Origin: Zygaena filipendulae
Taxonomy: Eukaryota; Arthropoda; Insecta; Lepidoptera; Zygaenidae
Direction of reading: 5' to 3'
Length of the DNA stretch: 64,000 bases
NCBI GenBank assembly: GCA_907165275.2
Contig: OU015655.1
Span: 1,562,501 to 1,626,500 of the forward strand
Shown here: piece by piece, positions 1-12,900 of the stretch
Layout: each line of letters starts with the position of its first letter
Numbering within the stretch: the first letter of the stretch is position 1
Program-made: the position numbers and the translations under genes
Notes under the pieces: generated by a model
Database searches by the model: none
What the model saw: the letters and a program-made list of their open reading frames with translations, nothing else
What the model was told of the DNA's origin: nothing

Positions 1-770
1 AACCTTCTCCTTTTTGGAAGTCGGTTTGAAAGTTACGATGGTTAATATTCAGATCATCTGTCGAGAATGCAAACTAACATTAGAAAAATGTTTTTGATTC
101 ATTTACTTGCTTTCACATTTGTAACAAAATTTATATTATGCTCATACAGTTTTACGCTACATCTGAAGTTAAGAAGCTTACCGGCGAACTGACCATCGAC
201 AAAAGAGGAGAAAACAGTTTTAACCATGTAATATAGAATAAACAAAATAACATTTTATTAATATTAGGTACAGGAACAGATACACGACACATTCACCATG
301 AATATAATTAGAGAAGTTTTTTTTTATTGAGCACATACTTCACCTTGTAAATAGGTACAACGCCAAAAATAGCTTAATAAATTTGATAGTTGAAATTTTA
401 GTAATGAAACTCCGCAACTGTCAAAAGTTATGAAAATATTTTTGCCGCCAACTACCTACCTACAAGGTTCAAAGTTTACTGGGGGCGATTTTGCCTGTCG
501 TTGTCAAACAAAACCTGTAAGATCTCCGTTCGTACTTAATGTACTTTCAAAATTCGAATTCGACTCCAGTACGACTCGCCGACAATGATGTAAAAAAAAC
601 TCAGTTTTTTCGTCAATTTCGGTTTCAGCTGAGTTCGGTACAAGATGTCAAACAAAACCGCCCACGCTATTTAATACTATTTTAACACCTTCGAACTCCA
701 TCAAGTCTAAGTACACACCAGCGTATAAGCGTAACGTAACACAGCGATATCAAGTAAAGTCAACGTCATA
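1..770. other. no gene seen
   Basis: AT-rich. TGTCAAACAAAACC occurs twice in direct orientation (about 505 and 647). I see nothing else. Confidence 0.6.
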
Positions 771-982
771 TTATAGCCTGAGATCGGGCTGCAAGATTGC
801 TGCATGAATCGAGTAGCTCACTCAAAACAATTTTTTATATATAATAAATGGGGGAATACATATTTTCCAAGGTGCCAATAAAAATGTACCTAGCCGCTAA
901 TATTTAAACAACAACTAAAAATTAGTTTTTGATCACCTACTCGATTCATGTAGCATTCTTGCAGCCGGATCTCGGGCTATAA
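771..982. mobile_element. 212-bp MITE
   Basis: TTATAGCCTGAGATCGGGCT pairs, with few mismatches over about 45 bp, with the right arm ending GATCTCGGGCTATAA; the arms include CATGAATCGAGTAG. The centre is AT-rich. Confidence 0.75.
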
Positions 983-2766
983 GTGGTAAGTATCAGTTTG
1001 AAAAAATATAATCTCCAGTTTTAAGAACAAAGAAGGAGGGAGTATTTTATACTATTATTTAATGCAGTTTGATCGCAATTCGTAGAATACGACAAAAAAG
1101 CTTAGGAGGAATAATAACCAACCGAATTATGAAAGAAAGCTTTTATATGAACAAGAAGCTCAAAAATCGAAGTGCGGTAGGTATAAATTATATATTTTGG
1201 TGTTTGCAACGCTCATGTGTACATAGACTGAAGAGTTTATGGCAGTCCAGACTGGTTCACTTAAAAACTAAAATTAAAATTATAAATTAATTAGATTATT
1301 GTTAATCTTAATTCATGTTAAACACTAATACCTTAAAACTTTAAAAACGAATTTAAGCGATTCTGTTAATAGTTGTTTTAAAATAATTAAAAATTCGTAA
1401 ATATAGCCAATATATTTATAATTAAAAAATAAGTTTTTTTTCCTTCAATTAATATCGTATAACGTCAGCAAGATAAAAATATTGTACTTTTGTTGCCTAT
1501 AACATTGCCTTTAATTTTACAGCGTCTTTTTATATTGCGGTCTTTTTGTGTGAAAAAGTACGAGGTGCAGGTACTGGATTGAAATAGATAGAGAGGAATT
1601 CAAACATAAGAACTATTGAAACCGATCGGCGCATCGTACGAAAAGTTTTATATGATGGAGCGATCATAAATTTGTTATGATTTTCTTCAAACATCACAAG
1701 AATCTGGACCATGCCACCATATTATCTTCATAAACAACCTAACATCGAAATTTTATTTACTGACTGCCTCACATATTATTTGTAAAGTCGCTAATCGTAA
1801 TTACAACAGACCAAATTACGATGTAAGATTATGGATAAAGCTGAATCTAGGGCCAGAAAACTTGGCTGAAAAACGTTTCGGTCTTAAGTACATTTTGACG
1901 AAGTGCTGCCATCTCGAGGAAATAATATACCAACGCAATATGGCGGCAGACATTTCCTATTATTGTCGTTTTCTCTAACGCACGGCAACGGTCTGAGAGA
2001 GTTGAGAGGAAATATTTTGAAATCTGACATGACATGTATAGAGCGGTAGGTTAGTTATAATATTTATGAAACATTGTATATTTTCTAAACGGCCATATAC
2101 ATAGGTAAATGTTTTAAAATTAATTGTATTTTTTTTTCGTCTGTGTCTAACACACATTTAATACTGAAGATAAATCTTACACGATATGACGTAAAATGTA
2201 AAGAATCCCAACATTGTGTTAGCCCAAAAGGAGCGGCTACATCCAAAGAAGATCTTAATACATACAATTTAAGAAGGTTACTTACACGCTATGACTATTA
2301 TTAACTTTTAACTAACAATAAAATTGATTGTGAGACTCTAATCCTTTCATTGAACGATACCCCGATCCCGATCACCGAAGCCCAATCAATGGATATTTTT
2401 TGTGACCAAAGTTAAATAAATACCTATATTTTTTGTAATACCTATTTGTTCAAAAAAAGGAGTTTGATTTCGATCGGTTTTAAAAGTAAACACCAGAGAA
2501 GTAGGTTTGTTTATGACACCCAAGAGATTGTAGTAATTTGTAAATCACACGGAAGAGTTCGACCCCGACATACATGACAGTTAAGAAGGTAATTTATTTT
2601 ATAATTTCACTCCTTTACTAGGAAACACAGAAAATTTTACCAGTCATCATGTTCCTAAAAGGGAGCCGCGGGAAACTAATCATATTGTAATCGCACTCAT
2701 TGTTTTGATAACACAATTTTTTCCTTTTTTGATTTTCAGAGAATTGCAAGTGGAATATTTCTTTTT
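983..2766. other. no gene seen
   Basis: AT-rich sequence. Frames of 60-73 codons at 1069-1290 and 1530-2267 look random, without family motifs or splice support. Confidence 0.6.
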
Positions 2767-2852
2767 CCGTATCTGAAAAAGTCAAATCAAAAACTATTGA
2801 ACGCTATTTCATTGAGAAAGCAAAAATTTGAACTTGACTTTTTCAGATACGG
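2767..2852. repeat. 86-bp foldback element
   Basis: CCGTATCTGAAAAAGTCAA (2767-2785) is exactly complementary to 2834-2852. The loop is 48 nt. It is probably a tiny MITE relic. Confidence 0.7.
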
Positions 2853-3683
2853 GAATGTACCCACATAGGGACCATATTGTTTCTTTGTTAAAACTCTTTC
2901 CCTACTTTCTATGCAAAAGAGCGAGATTATAATGGAACCAGCCATAAAATTAGTAATTAGTATGTAATTCTGTGATGGTCGAAAATCGTAGTAATTTATA
3001 TCATGCAATACATTCACACACACATTATATCAAATACTATCTACACATTTATCAAAATTTTCAAAAAATCTTTCTAAATAGGTACTGTAATAAATATTTA
3101 TTACAGAAGAGACCCAAAACATTTTCAAAAATTTCGTGTCAAGTGATTTGAAACTGCATTATGCACATAGATTTGTCTAAAAATTCGTAACAATATTGTA
3201 CAATTAAATTAAATCAATCAATCAGCACACAAACACAACGTTACAAACAAACATTAAATTAATCGCACATATCATAGACATAACGTAATTTGTACTGAGG
3301 TGTTTTTCACAATAGAAATGAGATGCAATTTTCGATGTTTCAAAATGTTCAATAAGCAGAAAATACAAATTGATAGAGAAATTAGTTCGCTTGGCAAATG
3401 AATTAGAATTAGAATACTGTATAATAATATAGTTGTAAACCAAGAGGTTATATATGTATAGCATAGTCAAAAAGTTTTGAATAAAGCTTAACCGACAGCA
3501 AGCTATATAGAGGATACTGATTTACAGCTTGTTGGCTGAGATCATTTAGATATTTTAATATTTTCAACATACTTCAAAATATTAAAAAAAAAACTGAAGA
3601 ATGCATCCTTTTTTAACTGGCTGTATGTTAAGTTACCGTGACTAAGCACTTTGTATTTGGTCAATAACCCGTCACTTTATAAC

Positions 3684-3924
3684 TGGACGCAGATAAGCAA
3701 TAACATGTTAACCCACAAAATTAAGTTATTGATACAGAACGATTTATTGAGAGTTAGAAAACGTCTTTTAATTATGTGTTTACCTTATTACATTGTTTAA
3801 ATATGTATCAAAATGTTGAATATAACAAATGTTGACACAAAATGGCGCTATGATTTTAAAACACGATTTATTCAAAATTTCTCCAGTGTGGGTTGACACA
3901 CTTGTGCTTATCTATGTCCAACTA
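3684..3924. mobile_element. MITE with GATAAGCAATA ends
   Basis: GGACGCAGATAAGCAATAAC pairs with GTGCTTATCTATGTCC; next in are TTAACCCACA and TGTGGGTTGA. The interior (AACGTCTTTTAATTATGTGT, ATGGCGCTATGATTTTAAA) recurs inverted at 40637-40878. Confidence 0.7.
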
Positions 3925-3966
3925 TAGCCACGAGTAGGTATAGATGGGTAACTAACCCGGTTTAGA

Positions 3967-4246
3967 GCCAACCCACACGGTGCGGCGCGGCTCAATCAGG
4001 CGCCTGAGCGGCGCGGCTGCGGTATATTACATACAAAAATGCGTTGTAACCACACGGCGCCGCGCCGCGCTCGCTTCGGGGTCGAGACGAGGCGGGGAGG
4101 GGAGTAAGCGGCTCGTTGTTGTTTGTCTTGTTCTGTCACGTAGCGATGGGCATGCCTACTCTTTTTGTCGCTGCTCGTGTGGTCGCCCATGAGGCGAAAT
4201 GGTTATGGCTGCGGCGCCGCGCCGCACCGCATCGTGTGGGTTGGCA
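3967..4246. mobile_element. GC-rich 280-bp MITE
   Basis: GAGCCAACCCACACGGTGCG pairs with the right arm ending CATCGTGTGGGTTGGC, and GCGGCGCGGC with GCCGCGCCGC. The high GC content produces several meaningless frames. Confidence 0.7.
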
Positions 4247-4970
4247 CTTACGCCCAGCGCTTGCGTTTAAACCCGATAAAAGCCCGTAAACCCCAGGCTT
4301 TACGGGTTGATTGCCCATCCATAGCCACGAGTAACACAAAATTGAAAACGCTTAGCAACAAGCTTAATATTTTATGGCCTTTTAATTCGGGCCATTTACA
4401 AAACCCACAAACAGAAAATTTTCAACAGAGCATAAAAACATTTAAACCGGCCATATTTTATTGGGCGCTTAATTATTAATTTAATAGTGAAAAAAGAAAA
4501 TCCAACTTCGATTGATACATATTCTTATTATTATCACCAATTAATTCTCTAACACATACTTTATGTAATGTACTTATATATAATATTGAATAGTACATTG
4601 TATAATTATCTTTATATGTAATTCACAACATCCAATTTCATTTGAGACTTCGTTATTAAATTTGTGATTTAGCGAGTTTGATTTCTGTTGATATCATCAT
4701 AAGACACATTTTCCTGTTGCATTATGATCGGACGAAAGTTGCTTAAAGTGTCTTTTGCACTTTTGGCCTTTGATTAAATAACCGACGTATATCGCTAACA
4801 TAGCTTAACTTCTAACATAGCTTAAGCTGTACCAGTCGCGAAGTCACTTCAATACACCTGATAATCTTCGCGATAAGGATTTCTTTTTTAATTTAACACC
4901 CACATATTGACTAAGTTTGAGCTATGATCACAAGTTTTTGTATACCGTGCGATATAAGAGCGTATGCATA
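4247..4970. other. no gene seen
   Basis: The flank of the GC-rich MITE includes a short pair, GTAAACCCCAGGCTTTAC, then AT-rich unique-looking DNA. Confidence 0.55.
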
Positions 4971-5089
4971 CCACGTTTTTTAAACGCGCCATCGACGCGC
5001 GATTGTAGCGATACAGACGCGATACGAACGCGAGTCAGACGCAGCATGTAGACTTTTGTAGGATAAAAAGGCGCGTCTAAAAAACGTGG
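4971..5089. repeat. 119-bp foldback MITE
   Basis: CCACGTTTTTTAAACGCGCC pairs with GGCGCGTCTAAAAAACGTGG (one mismatch). The interior is rich in GACGCGAT-like repeats. Confidence 0.72.
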
Positions 5090-5409
5090 TGTGCACAGGC
5101 CCTAAATTGGGTAGTTGAATCAAAGGTCAATACCTTCAAATGCATTCTTTCTTGTTGAAAATCTTATATGTGTTGTCGGCGCCCTCGTTTGTTCCGTTTT
5201 GTTTGAGCTAGGTTGTCAGTTCAGTCGAGCATCGCTCACTTCGAGTGCGACTGTTTGATTGTTTCAGTATGGTGATATACCTGAAACCGTTTGCCGTTAT
5301 CATTAAAATTTATTAATTAGAATCGGACACTCAGTGACTGGGAGAGTGGGATAGATAACAATACTGTAAAGCATCATCTCTCTTTCTCCGCAGTGAGAAC
5401 TGTGTCAAA

Positions 5410-5591
5410 TCTATACTAAAGTTTGTGAATTGTGAGTTGTAGGGGTAATCTCTGGATCTGCTGAACCGATTTTGAAAATTATTTCACTTCTAGGAAGCTA
5501 CGGTAGTCCTGAGTGACATAGGGTACTTTTATCCCGAAATTCCCGCGGCGACTTCGAAACTATCGCGGGTGAAACCGCAGGGGACGGCTAG
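5410..5591 (+). mobile_element. Helitron-like non-autonomous element
   Basis: It starts TCTATACTAAAG, has CTGAACCGATTTTGAAAATT and TTATCCCGAAATTCCCGCGG, then a terminal hairpin region CGCGGGTGAAACCGC and CTAG. These are the TC start, 3' hairpin and CTAG end of Helitrons, which insert without duplicating target. Confidence 0.7.
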
Positions 5592-6079
5592 TAAGCGATA
5601 AGTAACTAACTATACGAAGGGGAAAAGTTGGATCATTGGACATAATATGGCACACTTTTAAATATGACCATAACATCATAATATACAGAATGCAAAGTTG
5701 AACTACGTAAGTATTGAAGCCCTCCATAATCCATGCTTAGTATGTAACTAAGTAATTATAAATAAATAAAAACACTGATAAATCACAGAAAACGTCGCGA
5801 GCTCCGAAAAAAATACAAGATAAATATTTTGTTAATAAGGTTAAAATAAACAAAAAGCACGTAGGACCGTAGGTACATTCTCCGGTTCTAACATTGTAGA
5901 AGTGTAGCTTTCTACATATTTCTTTATGCTATGCGGGTTACTTTGGTTTTGAAATATATCTCATCAGTTTCATATAAAATAAAAACTTATTGCTACATTC
6001 GTGTGCTTAAAATAACAACGTAAGGCAAAAAATAGTAAAAGTTATAATTAAACAGAATGTAAGTAAGTACAAACAAATA

Positions 6080-6631
6080 TTTATTTAAGAGTACGCCGCC
6101 GTTAAACCTTTTTTATTATTATTATTACACACTTAAGCGTACTCTTAAGCTACAACCACTAATCTAAGAAGTATTATAGATACGAATACATCACAGACCA
6201 CCGACTAATCGGTCAGTCGGTTAGAGATCGATAGCGATAGAGAAACATATGCGTTGAAAAGGAGAATGGGCATTTTGGGCCGTCGGCGGCCATGAATAAA
6301 AGTAGTATCAAATGAATATACTGTTATCTAGGAATAACTTTTGCTATGAAAGTTTCACTGTATTCCGTTTAGGAAAAAAATAATGAATGTATAAGTCATA
6401 ATGCATTGCATAGAGCAAAATCGCTAAACACTTATATTATTACTGTGTATATTGCATTATCCTGACTCCAAAACGTCTCCTATTATTGATTACAACACCA
6501 TCAACACCCTCTCCACACAGCAATAGCAGGAGTAAAGCACACCAATAAATATCAATATAATTCATGACCGTACAAAAACGCCCATCCTCCAGGAACGTCA
6601 CTAGACTGAACCGGAAAAAAAAGAAAGACAA
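6080..6631 (-). other. probable 3' UTR of the PDE7-like gene
   Basis: Minus-strand AATAAA hexamers occur at 6117-6112 and 6085-6080, about 515-550 nt after the stop codon, the first good polyadenylation candidates. A small inverted repeat, AAGAGTACGC with GCGTACTCTT around a TTA-repeat loop, lies at about 6087-6147. The assignment rests on position only. Confidence 0.35.
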
Positions 6632-6954
6632 TCACAAAAACATCATAGCACCTGTCATCACCTCAACAGGCAGCGAGCTCCTGCGAGGGAACTGCGCGAT
6701 CGTCCGCTCCTGGACGGTGTAGGTCGCCTTCGCGAGCCACTGCTGGCAGGTGACCACCGGGCCCGGCTTCCGGCGGCCGCCGTTCACGCTGTGCCGCAGC
6801 GAGCCGAGCGCCGCCAGGCCGCGGAACTCGCTGGCGGCGACCGGCGCCGGCGCCGAGCCGCGGCGGCCGCCGCGCGTCTCCTTGCCGGACAGCGTGCGCC
6901 GCAGGAATTGGGGGATCGCCGTGGACACGTCGCGCGGCTTCTTCTCTCTGGGCG
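6632..6954 (-). CDS. PDE7: PDE7-like exon f (terminal coding exon)
   Basis: The acceptor ATTATCGCAG is at 6955-6964 and the frame continues from exon e in phase 1. It encodes about 106 residues starting [20 protein letters not shown] and ending at a TGA (6632-6634). The exon is much richer in GC than its surroundings, which produces long shadow frames on both strands. Near the end is [11 protein letters not shown], a fourth RRxS site. A weak donor-like ACAG|GTGCTA lies a few codons before the stop, so a further 3' exon cannot be ruled out. Confidence 0.78.
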
Positions 6955-9900
6955 CTGCGATAATACCCACTGAGCAAATTATCACTAGGCACGTTTTAAG
7001 ACTAGGCAATTCCATACTAATCGCTGAAAAGCATTTTGTGCCAACCATACCAATGCCACGTATGACGCGGTCATAGAAAATTAGTTAAGTATTCCAAAGT
7101 TGGTAAAAAAGTTCGCGCATAAATCCATAGTAACTTTTGGTTCAAAGGAGTGTCACTGGCCTGATGATACCGACGGCGCGACGGTCGCGTTAGCGGGGTT
7201 TCACAAATTAAATTATAATCCAATAGGGATGTTCACTACTTTTGAAAATCAAAATTCTAATTAGTGTAGCGTGTTCGCGTGAACCCACAACCTCTTGATT
7301 AGCGGGCAGGCATGGTGACCTACTACGCCATTTGGGTAGTCAAAAATATTTTTGCTTTTTCAAATTATTAAAAAGTGTGTACACTGTACTATAAATGAAA
7401 TGAAATAAAATATGTTTACCGTGCCGCGGGAATCGAACCCGCAATGCTCTGGCGCAGCAGTCACGCTCGTGAGCTATCAGACCGACGGCGGCACCGCGGA
7501 CGGCAACCGGCGGTTTCTCACTGACTCACTCACTCAGTCACTCACTCAGACTACTCACCGAAAGCGATCGGCTCAGCGGGCATCGACTTCCTGCGCCGCA
7601 GCAGCTGGTCGGAGGCGAGGGCGCCGAGCTGCACGCTGGTCAGGTTGTCCCGCAGCTGGCTGCCGACCGCGGCCGGCCTCAGCGTCGGGTCGAGGTTCTC
7701 TTTCTCTAAATTACGTGTACACTCAGTTACATCTACGTTTTTATTTTCAGAAGAAGCGTCATCGTTATCAGTCTTATCATTATCATTTCTCTTGAATATA
7801 TTGCTAAATCTCCCCTCCCTCTTGCACGGCTCGAACTTTTGGCCCGTATCAGTCTTCGCGTACCGGGGCGGGTAGATTGCGTCCTCATTGCTGGTGTGCA
7901 GGGGGTGGGTGGCGAGCGCGTGCGCGCGCGCCGCCGTCTCCAGCGGCGGGAACGTCTGCTGACGTATCAGTTTCCAGCTGCCGCCGTCTTTGAGCACTGT
8001 GTTGAGGCGTGTCGCCTGTACGGGCGTCGTGATCGATGCTATAGAGGAGTCAGGCAGCAGTTTCTCCGTGCTGAGCACTCTCTCGCGCGCGTCGCTCGCG
8101 TGCTCGCAGTGGCCGCGCACGCTCAGCTGCGAGTGGAGCGAGTGGCCGCTGCCCATGAGGCCGCCCCCCGCCTCGCCCCGGCAGCGCGACTCGGCCAGAG
8201 AGGACGCTCGACTCTTATCCCTGTTCTTGAACTTAGAATCTTGAAACACGTTCAACGGCACGGAGAAACGGCGCAGCTGTTCCTTGAAGCCGATCTGTTT
8301 GGTGGTGTTCAAGGAACTCCTCCTCAGTGGTAGCAGCAACTCGGAACTGTCGGAGATGTTGGTCCCCGAGCACGTCTCCAGATCGTCATCGACCAAGTCG
8401 GCATCGGATATTTCCGTTTTGGTCTCTTCGGCTATCTCCTGGGCAACGAGCATCTCCCACTTACTTTGGTTGTAGAGCAAGTTCGACAGCATTTGCGAGG
8501 ATAGATCGTTTCTCAGGAATCGGTCCCATTCGGTTATGAGCGGAGTCACAACAAACTTGAAGAACCCTGAAAACAACAACGAATCACTTCAGAATTATGT
8601 GGACATAAGGTGAAATCACTCGTCATCGTGCCTCGCAACTCGAGAACAATAACTTAGATTTAGAGCAAAATTCGAAAGCTATTTTCTGTTAGTATATTGT
8701 GTACTAAAAATTCAAACTGAAATTCCAAATACAATGGAACTCCGGCAGGTGTTGAAAAACTAATATTCCCAGTGGATATTGAACCTTTTTTTTATAAATT
8801 GACGTTCGTTCGAATAAAGCTCTTTTCAGTATTTCGTTCGATTAAAATTTTTACGGTCCTGGAATAGCAAGCGAGGATTCAATGGAGAAAAGCTTTGAAT
8901 CTGTATTATATAAAAGCGAAAGGTCACTGCCTCACTGACCAAACACGAAATTTTATAAAACATGAACTATGAAGCTAACAATTTTCAGGTAATTAGTTTA
9001 TGGAAAGTAGAATTCGGCTAAGAAAGCACTTCACGGAGTTCCAGCGGAAACTCCTAAATTAAAGCAGGTAAAACCGCAGGGAACCATTAGTAAACTGTTT
9101 TGCTTAATTTAGTTTTGTTTAACATTGCACATAGTTCCGTGTGAAATATATCTATGTAAGATATATATCTGAAACCAGTTTTTTGCAGCGTAATAAAAAG
9201 TACAATGTTTGTAAAATTTTGTCCTCTAGGAGGGAGTTTAATTTTTAATGGCCAATTTCGATAATATCTACCGATTCGAGACGGATGATTATCATCGTAA
9301 TATATGATTCAGTCCGTAACGGCTAACGTGATTATATCATTAAAAAATAAATGATTATGTCATTGAAATATTTGATCCGTAATATGAGATATCATTAAAA
9401 AAATACACTTGGTAAGCTACTTCAGATAAATTCAAGCTCGTGATAATATGATGTTTACCAACACGTAACTAATAAAAGTATTTTTACACAGTATAAAACG
9501 AAGTCGCGTCGCGCCGTCTGTACGCTTAGATCTTTTAAACTACGCAACGGATTTTAATGCTATTTTCATCGACAAAGTGATTCAAAGAGCAAGGTTAATT
9601 AATTCCCGCAGGAATTCCGAAATTACCGGGGGGTGAAACCGTCGGGGATAACTAGTACAATTAAAAAAACAACGTGGGTTTGCGCAGATTGAGACTGATT
9701 CCTTTCAGCAAGAAACACTTGTTAACAGAGAGCACAACAATTTTTAAGTTTTTTGCCTTTAATAAAAAAAACTTATATATACCTATATCATATTTGGCCA
9801 GCCAGGGAATGGAACGAGAGTTCGCCTTCAGGTGAGCGCTGATAATTATGCCTTTATGGGGTCCATTTTTAATAAAAGGGATCCCATAAACCTACACCTG

Positions 9901-12900
9901 GGCCGCATGTCCCGGGCACTGCTCCGAGTTTCTCGCCCCGAAGTAATTATATAATAATTTGTTACAAGTTTTCTTCTACATAGGTATGGTTTGTCAGCGC
10001 ATCGGGGAAAAATGGTACCGATAGCTAAATTTTCATGAATACTCTTATATTTTTTTGGACGATTACATCACGTGTTTATTTAAATATTTGGAATCTTTAT
10101 TGAAACGTGACTTTTATTTATGGGACTGAGAACTTGGGTAAAACTAAGGAAATACTATATCAACGGTTGCACGTGTTCATGAGCGTGCATGGAATCAAGT
10201 AATAGAAAGAAGAAGAAAAAGATTCCACCTGTTTGTATTTTCGGTATCGACGTGGTGTGCCTGTCGCACAACGCCGTGACCGGCAGGTTCAGTTTGCGCT
10301 CGTAGTCGCCCTGCCTGAAGAATTCCTCGCACACCTTCAGACTCCACTTGCGGCTGATCTCCCACGGGCGGCACGGGTTTGATATGTCGGCGCACTTCAG
10401 CGCAATCTGCAGCACCAGGTGGCGGTGTTCGCTCTTCCGCATGTCGAGAGTGTTGGTGTCCAAATAGTTCTGTGTGGGTGGAGACGACACGACAACACAA
10501 ACATGATTATATATAGGCAACTTTCCTAAATTTTAGTTTTTAATAGTCCGTCTTGTAGATTAAAAAAATACTGGACACGTATCAATTTTTTCTCATTTAC
10601 CTAATTCTAAAATAACCGAGGTACATTAAGTGGCGTGACGTCACGCCGTGCTACAGTTTATAGCACGGACTACTGTATTCCGCAGGACAGTTCGTGGGTT
10701 AATGATTACTTAGTTAAGTATAAACTTTTAAAACAAAACTGCCGCAATTAGAGACGTCCAGTAAATTAATATTAATTGGCATTTAATGAGATGTAACTTA
10801 ATTAGTTAAATGCCAATTAACATTAATTTATGAAACTTGTCTGATTGCGGCAGTTTTGTTTTAAAAATCTATACTTAACTAAGTAATCATTAAAGTCGAC
10901 TCTGAGTGCGGCGGTAAATGGAATTTTGATTTTCATACCCCCGCGCGCCACGGTTGCAAAGGAAGTATATCAAAATCTTCTCTGCTCGTTTCCTAAGTAG
11001 GTATATTTTTTTCCAACATCCACAAAACTTAAAACTTAACCAAATTTTATTTAATACATTTCGTTACGTCAGTAAATATTTTTAGTCGTGATGAATAGTT
11101 TTGTGTGCGAAAATCACCGGGCGACACCGGTTTTCATGTGTTTTCATAGGCACTGATTTTATGTCCCTTCTATCAGTTTTGTGCTCTTCATCATGAGCGA
11201 TGGCAACAAAATAAACTCGCCCAAACCTATATTATGACCTACATCTCTCCCACCCCTCCTTCTTCACCAGATCAGATCGAATCTAATCATGAAAATGGTT
11301 TTAAGTTTGAAACGGACAACTTACATAGGCACGAATAAAAGCTAGTGAAAATAAATAAATTGACTGAAATTGAATTCCACAACTTGGAATGCATATTATA
11401 CGAGTATGTACAATGTACATACTGTCGACACGACGCACATAGTCATAGAGCGTTCGTTGGCTTTAGACGAAAACTTGGAAGCTGATTTAGGTATTTTTCA
11501 TTCATAAAATAATTAAAAAATGTAAAAGCAATTTTGTGACTAGTATGAGCATTGAGCATCCTGACCCTAGAGACACTGGCCAGAGCCACCGCCCTACAAA
11601 ATTGAGTTGCAACATGTTACTACATTGTATCATTCTCCGAGTACCCACTGTAGCGATGGCGATTTCTAGGTTCGCACTTCGCACTCGGGGTTGCTGCCAC
11701 GCCGTCGCTAATGCACTCGTGTGTCTGGGCTGGTCATCTGTTGTCGCTTAGATCCTTGGTTCAAGGCCTTATTTGCATAGCCTTATTTGATGAAGAAGAT
11801 TTCGTCGGATTAACTTGTCGGGTCCGGAAGTAAGGTAGTAGTATGCCTTCGGCTAGTTCAAATAAAGGTTTATCTTAGTAATTTTTAAGCCATTTTTTTA
11901 CAAGAAAAAAGATTCAATTTTTCTCCGTCTAAATCTCTCAATGTCCACAATCACGTAGTGATTACCTTCTCTCTGTCCACAATCCTCTCACCTCTTTTTT
12001 GACAACTCTTTCCAAAAATAAAATTTAAAAAAATGATATTCCAAAAAAATAATATTAAAGGTTGGTAATGTAGCAGAATGCTACACCACGAATCCTTCAG
12101 CAAAAAAATCTAAAGAATACTGCATGTGATTTTGTAGGTACCTACAGTCAGTCCCACAACTCTGGATCTGATGAACCCAATATACAGAATTAAGGTATTT
12201 TCATCATATTATCTATCTATATCTATACTAATATTATAAAGAGCAAAATTTTGTGAGTTTGTGGGTTTATGAATTTGTGAAGTTGTAGAGAGTAATATCT
12301 AGATCTACTGAACCGATTTTGAAAATTCTTTCACTTATAAGAAGCTAAAGTGATCCTGAGTGACATAGGATATTTTTTATCCCGGAATTCCCGCAGGAAC
12401 TCTAAAATTACCGCGGGTGAAACCGCGGGAGTCAGCTAGTATTATATAAAAATGAATCCCTATTTCGGCCAATGTGAACGGCTGGACCAATTTCGCAAAT
12501 TCTTCCTTTTTGTGTTTGTTATTGTAAGGAGAAGAAGAATTAAAGTTTGTGGAGTTCCTGCGGGAATTCAAAAACTCACGCGGGTGTATCTCCTAACATC
12601 GCGTTCAAGTCCCGTGCAATTTACAAAATATAAAACACAACAAATTACGTAATGTGCATAAAGTTTAAATAAATAAATAAATGCAGTTACAATTTGAGGC
12701 CAAATGTTAGGTAAGTAGGTACAGGCATGACAGCAGAAGCTTTTTTTTTGTGTTGTGTCAAATAAAGCTTTTTCAATTTCAATTTCAGGTAGGTATATGA
12801 GCCTGACAGCAAGTATTTCATAAACAATTATTAAATATTGCGCAAACAGTTTTGCTTGCCCTTTCTCGTTGTGTGCGTTCACGAAGTTCGGTTGACTGTA

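Larger units (their letters stand above)
6955..7558 (-). other. last intron, with two tRNA-like SINE heads
   Basis: This 604-bp intron lies between exons e and f. It contains a fragment at about 7223-7265 matching the left end of the MITE at 52985, then two tRNA-like segments described separately. A stop codon two codons inside the intron would terminate any retained-intron product. Confidence 0.7.

Noticed and set aside
6663..7076. Long frames on both strands over exon f (109 aa minus, 108 aa plus)
   Set aside because: Shadows of a GC-rich exon. Only the frame that continues the spliced PDE reading frame has support.
7415..7500. Functional tRNA gene
   Set aside because: T-arm and box B are good, but acceptor and anticodon stems do not pair.
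7412..7795. 127-codon plus frame starting in the last intron
   Set aside because: It runs from an antisense tRNA-like SINE into antisense exon e; not a gene.
7839..8333. 164-codon plus-strand frame
   Set aside because: Antisense shadow of exon e; no recognisable domain.
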